Assembly: GCA_041744575.1 (NCBI GenBank)
Contig: JBGTKP010000032.1
Span: forward strand, 78,035-142,034
DNA: 64,000 bases
Source: JTS-RE37 sp041744575
Lineage (GTDB): Bacteria; Bacteroidota; Bacteroidia; Flavobacteriales; Flavobacteriaceae
Reading direction: 5' to 3'
A program made the translations under genes and the position numbers. Under the pieces are notes generated by a model. It was not told the DNA's origin, made no database searches, and was given only the letters and a program-made list of their open reading frames with translations. Below, one piece after another: positions 63,349-64,000 of the stretch. Numbering within the stretch: position 1 is the first letter of the stretch; the number at the start of each line of letters is the position of its first letter.

Positions 63349-64000
63349 TTACTTCCTTACCGGCAGTACAATGGTGAACGTGGTTCCCGCATCCTGTTCA
63401 GTTTCCACCTTCAATTCCCCGTCATGGCCTTGGGTAATAATATCGTAACTCATGCTCAAGCCCAATCCTGTGCCTTCACCCGTAGGTTTAGTGGTAAAGA
63501 AAGGTTGAAAAATCTTATCTATTATTTCTTTTGGGATCCCGAATCCGTTGTCCTGTACCCCGATGGTAATTTTATCACCAACTTGTTTGGTTTTTACAAC
63601 TACTAAGGGTTCAAAGGAGGTATCCGTCCCAGTGCCTTTCAAGGATGCCTTTTTCTTCGTAACTACATAAAAAGCATTGGTAATCAGGTTGAGGATCACC
63701 CTTCCGATATCCTGGGGCAGGATATTGATCTTACCTATACCTGGATCAAAATCAGTCTTTATGGTAACGTTAAAAGATTTGTCCTTTGCCCGGAAACCGT
63801 GATAGGCCAGTCGCAGGTATTCATCTGCCAAGGCGTTGATATCGGTAGGTTCTTTCGTGCCACTGCTACTGCGGCTGTGCTGCAACATGCCTTTGACGAT
63901 GCCATCCGCCCGCTTTCCATGAAAGATAATCTTCTTTTCATTGGCATCGATATCAGTGGCGATGGCGTTCACTTCCTTGAAGTTTCCATTTTTCAGTTCA
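63349..64000 (-). CDS. Sensor histidine kinase, C-terminal part, cut by window edge
   Basis: The frame is open through the right edge, so the GTG at 63972 is not the real start. What is visible is the end of the dimerisation domain (KRADGIVKGMLQHSRSSSG) and a full HATPase domain: N-box LNLITNAFYVV, G1 box DNGFGIP, F-box FQPFFTTKPTGEG and G2 box GTGLGLSMSYDII. The phospho-acceptor His and any sensor domain lie outside. This type of kinase in Bacteroidetes often has a periplasmic ligand or TPR sensor. It is the first visible gene of the kinase-receiver-cyclase-PycTM row. Confidence 0.88.
   Translation of the reverse strand, partial: ELKNGNFKEVNAIATDIDANEKKIIFHGKRADGIVKGMLQHSRSSSGTKEPTDINALADEYLRLAYHGFRAKDKSFNVTIKTDFDPGIGKINILPQDIGRVILNLITNAFYVVTKKKASLKGTGTDTSFEPLVVVKTKQVGDKITIGVQDNGFGIPKEIIDKIFQPFFTTKPTGEGTGLGLSMSYDIITQGHDGELKVETEQDAGTTFTIVLPVRK

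Noticed and set aside
1..64000. CRISPR array, prophage, insertion sequence or tRNA/attachment site
   Set aside because: No spaced direct-repeat array, transposase, integrase, phage structural gene or tRNA-like cloverleaf was seen on either strand.

Overview
The window looks like the chromosome of a marine-type Flavobacteriia (Bacteroidota), close in style to Robiginitalea, Muriicola and relatives. The evidence is a hybrid two-component system with a reg_prop/Y_Y_Y sensor, DUF2480 and DUF3078 proteins, a SufABCDSE(T) operon, a HemC-HemD fusion, HemJ-type haem synthesis, many surface lipoproteins and BNR/VPS10 propellers, weak Shine-Dalgarno sequences and Bacteroidetes promoters of the type TTG-N~19-TAnnTTTG. 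It is mostly core genome. I see no prophage, insertion sequence, CRISPR array, tRNA or rRNA.

Layout. 1-6.3 kb: end of an HD phosphohydrolase, a PA0069-type radical SAM protein, an unknown secreted protein next to a crotonase, an NtrY-like kinase and HemJ. 6.3-12.7 kb: two tandem ~1050-residue VPS10/sortilin-type propellers. 12.9-17.7 kb: a plus-strand run of gamma-glutamyltransferase, a Tat-exported Gfo/Idh oxidoreductase and a GH30 lipoprotein. 17.7-29.8 kb: a MATE transporter, ferrochelatase, a DUF1460 amidase, then an AraC regulator divergent from hemA-hemCD-hemE-hemF-hemB and a serine hydrolase. With HemJ this covers every step from glutamyl-tRNA to haem except hemL. 30-33.7 kb: a lipoprotein, an EEP-family nuclease or phosphatase, and HflX. 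34-40.4 kb: an IPT plus beta-helix lipoprotein and a 1283-residue hybrid two-component regulator.

40.4-41.8 kb is a 1.5 kb stretch without genes. It holds three terminator-ended elements related to a fourth at 33.8-34.0 kb, and these are a candidate small-RNA family. 41.8-49.9 kb: DUF3078, DUF2480 and the SUF iron-sulfur operon, read leftwards from sufA. 50.2-52.8 kb: a pair of propeller lipoproteins. 52.8-60.2 kb: thiL, a small zinc-ribbon protein, BrnQ, an M24 aminopeptidase P and a third VPS10-type propeller. 60.6-61.0 kb: a decayed nucleoside deaminase.

61.2-64.0 kb holds the most interesting system: sensor kinase (cut by the window edge), lone receiver, receiver-adenylate cyclase, and a three-helix membrane protein resembling the PycTM (DUF5706) effectors of Pycsar anti-phage systems. 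This suggests a cyclic-nucleotide effector pathway gated by a phosphorelay. All assignments come from reading motifs by eye; no database search was run.
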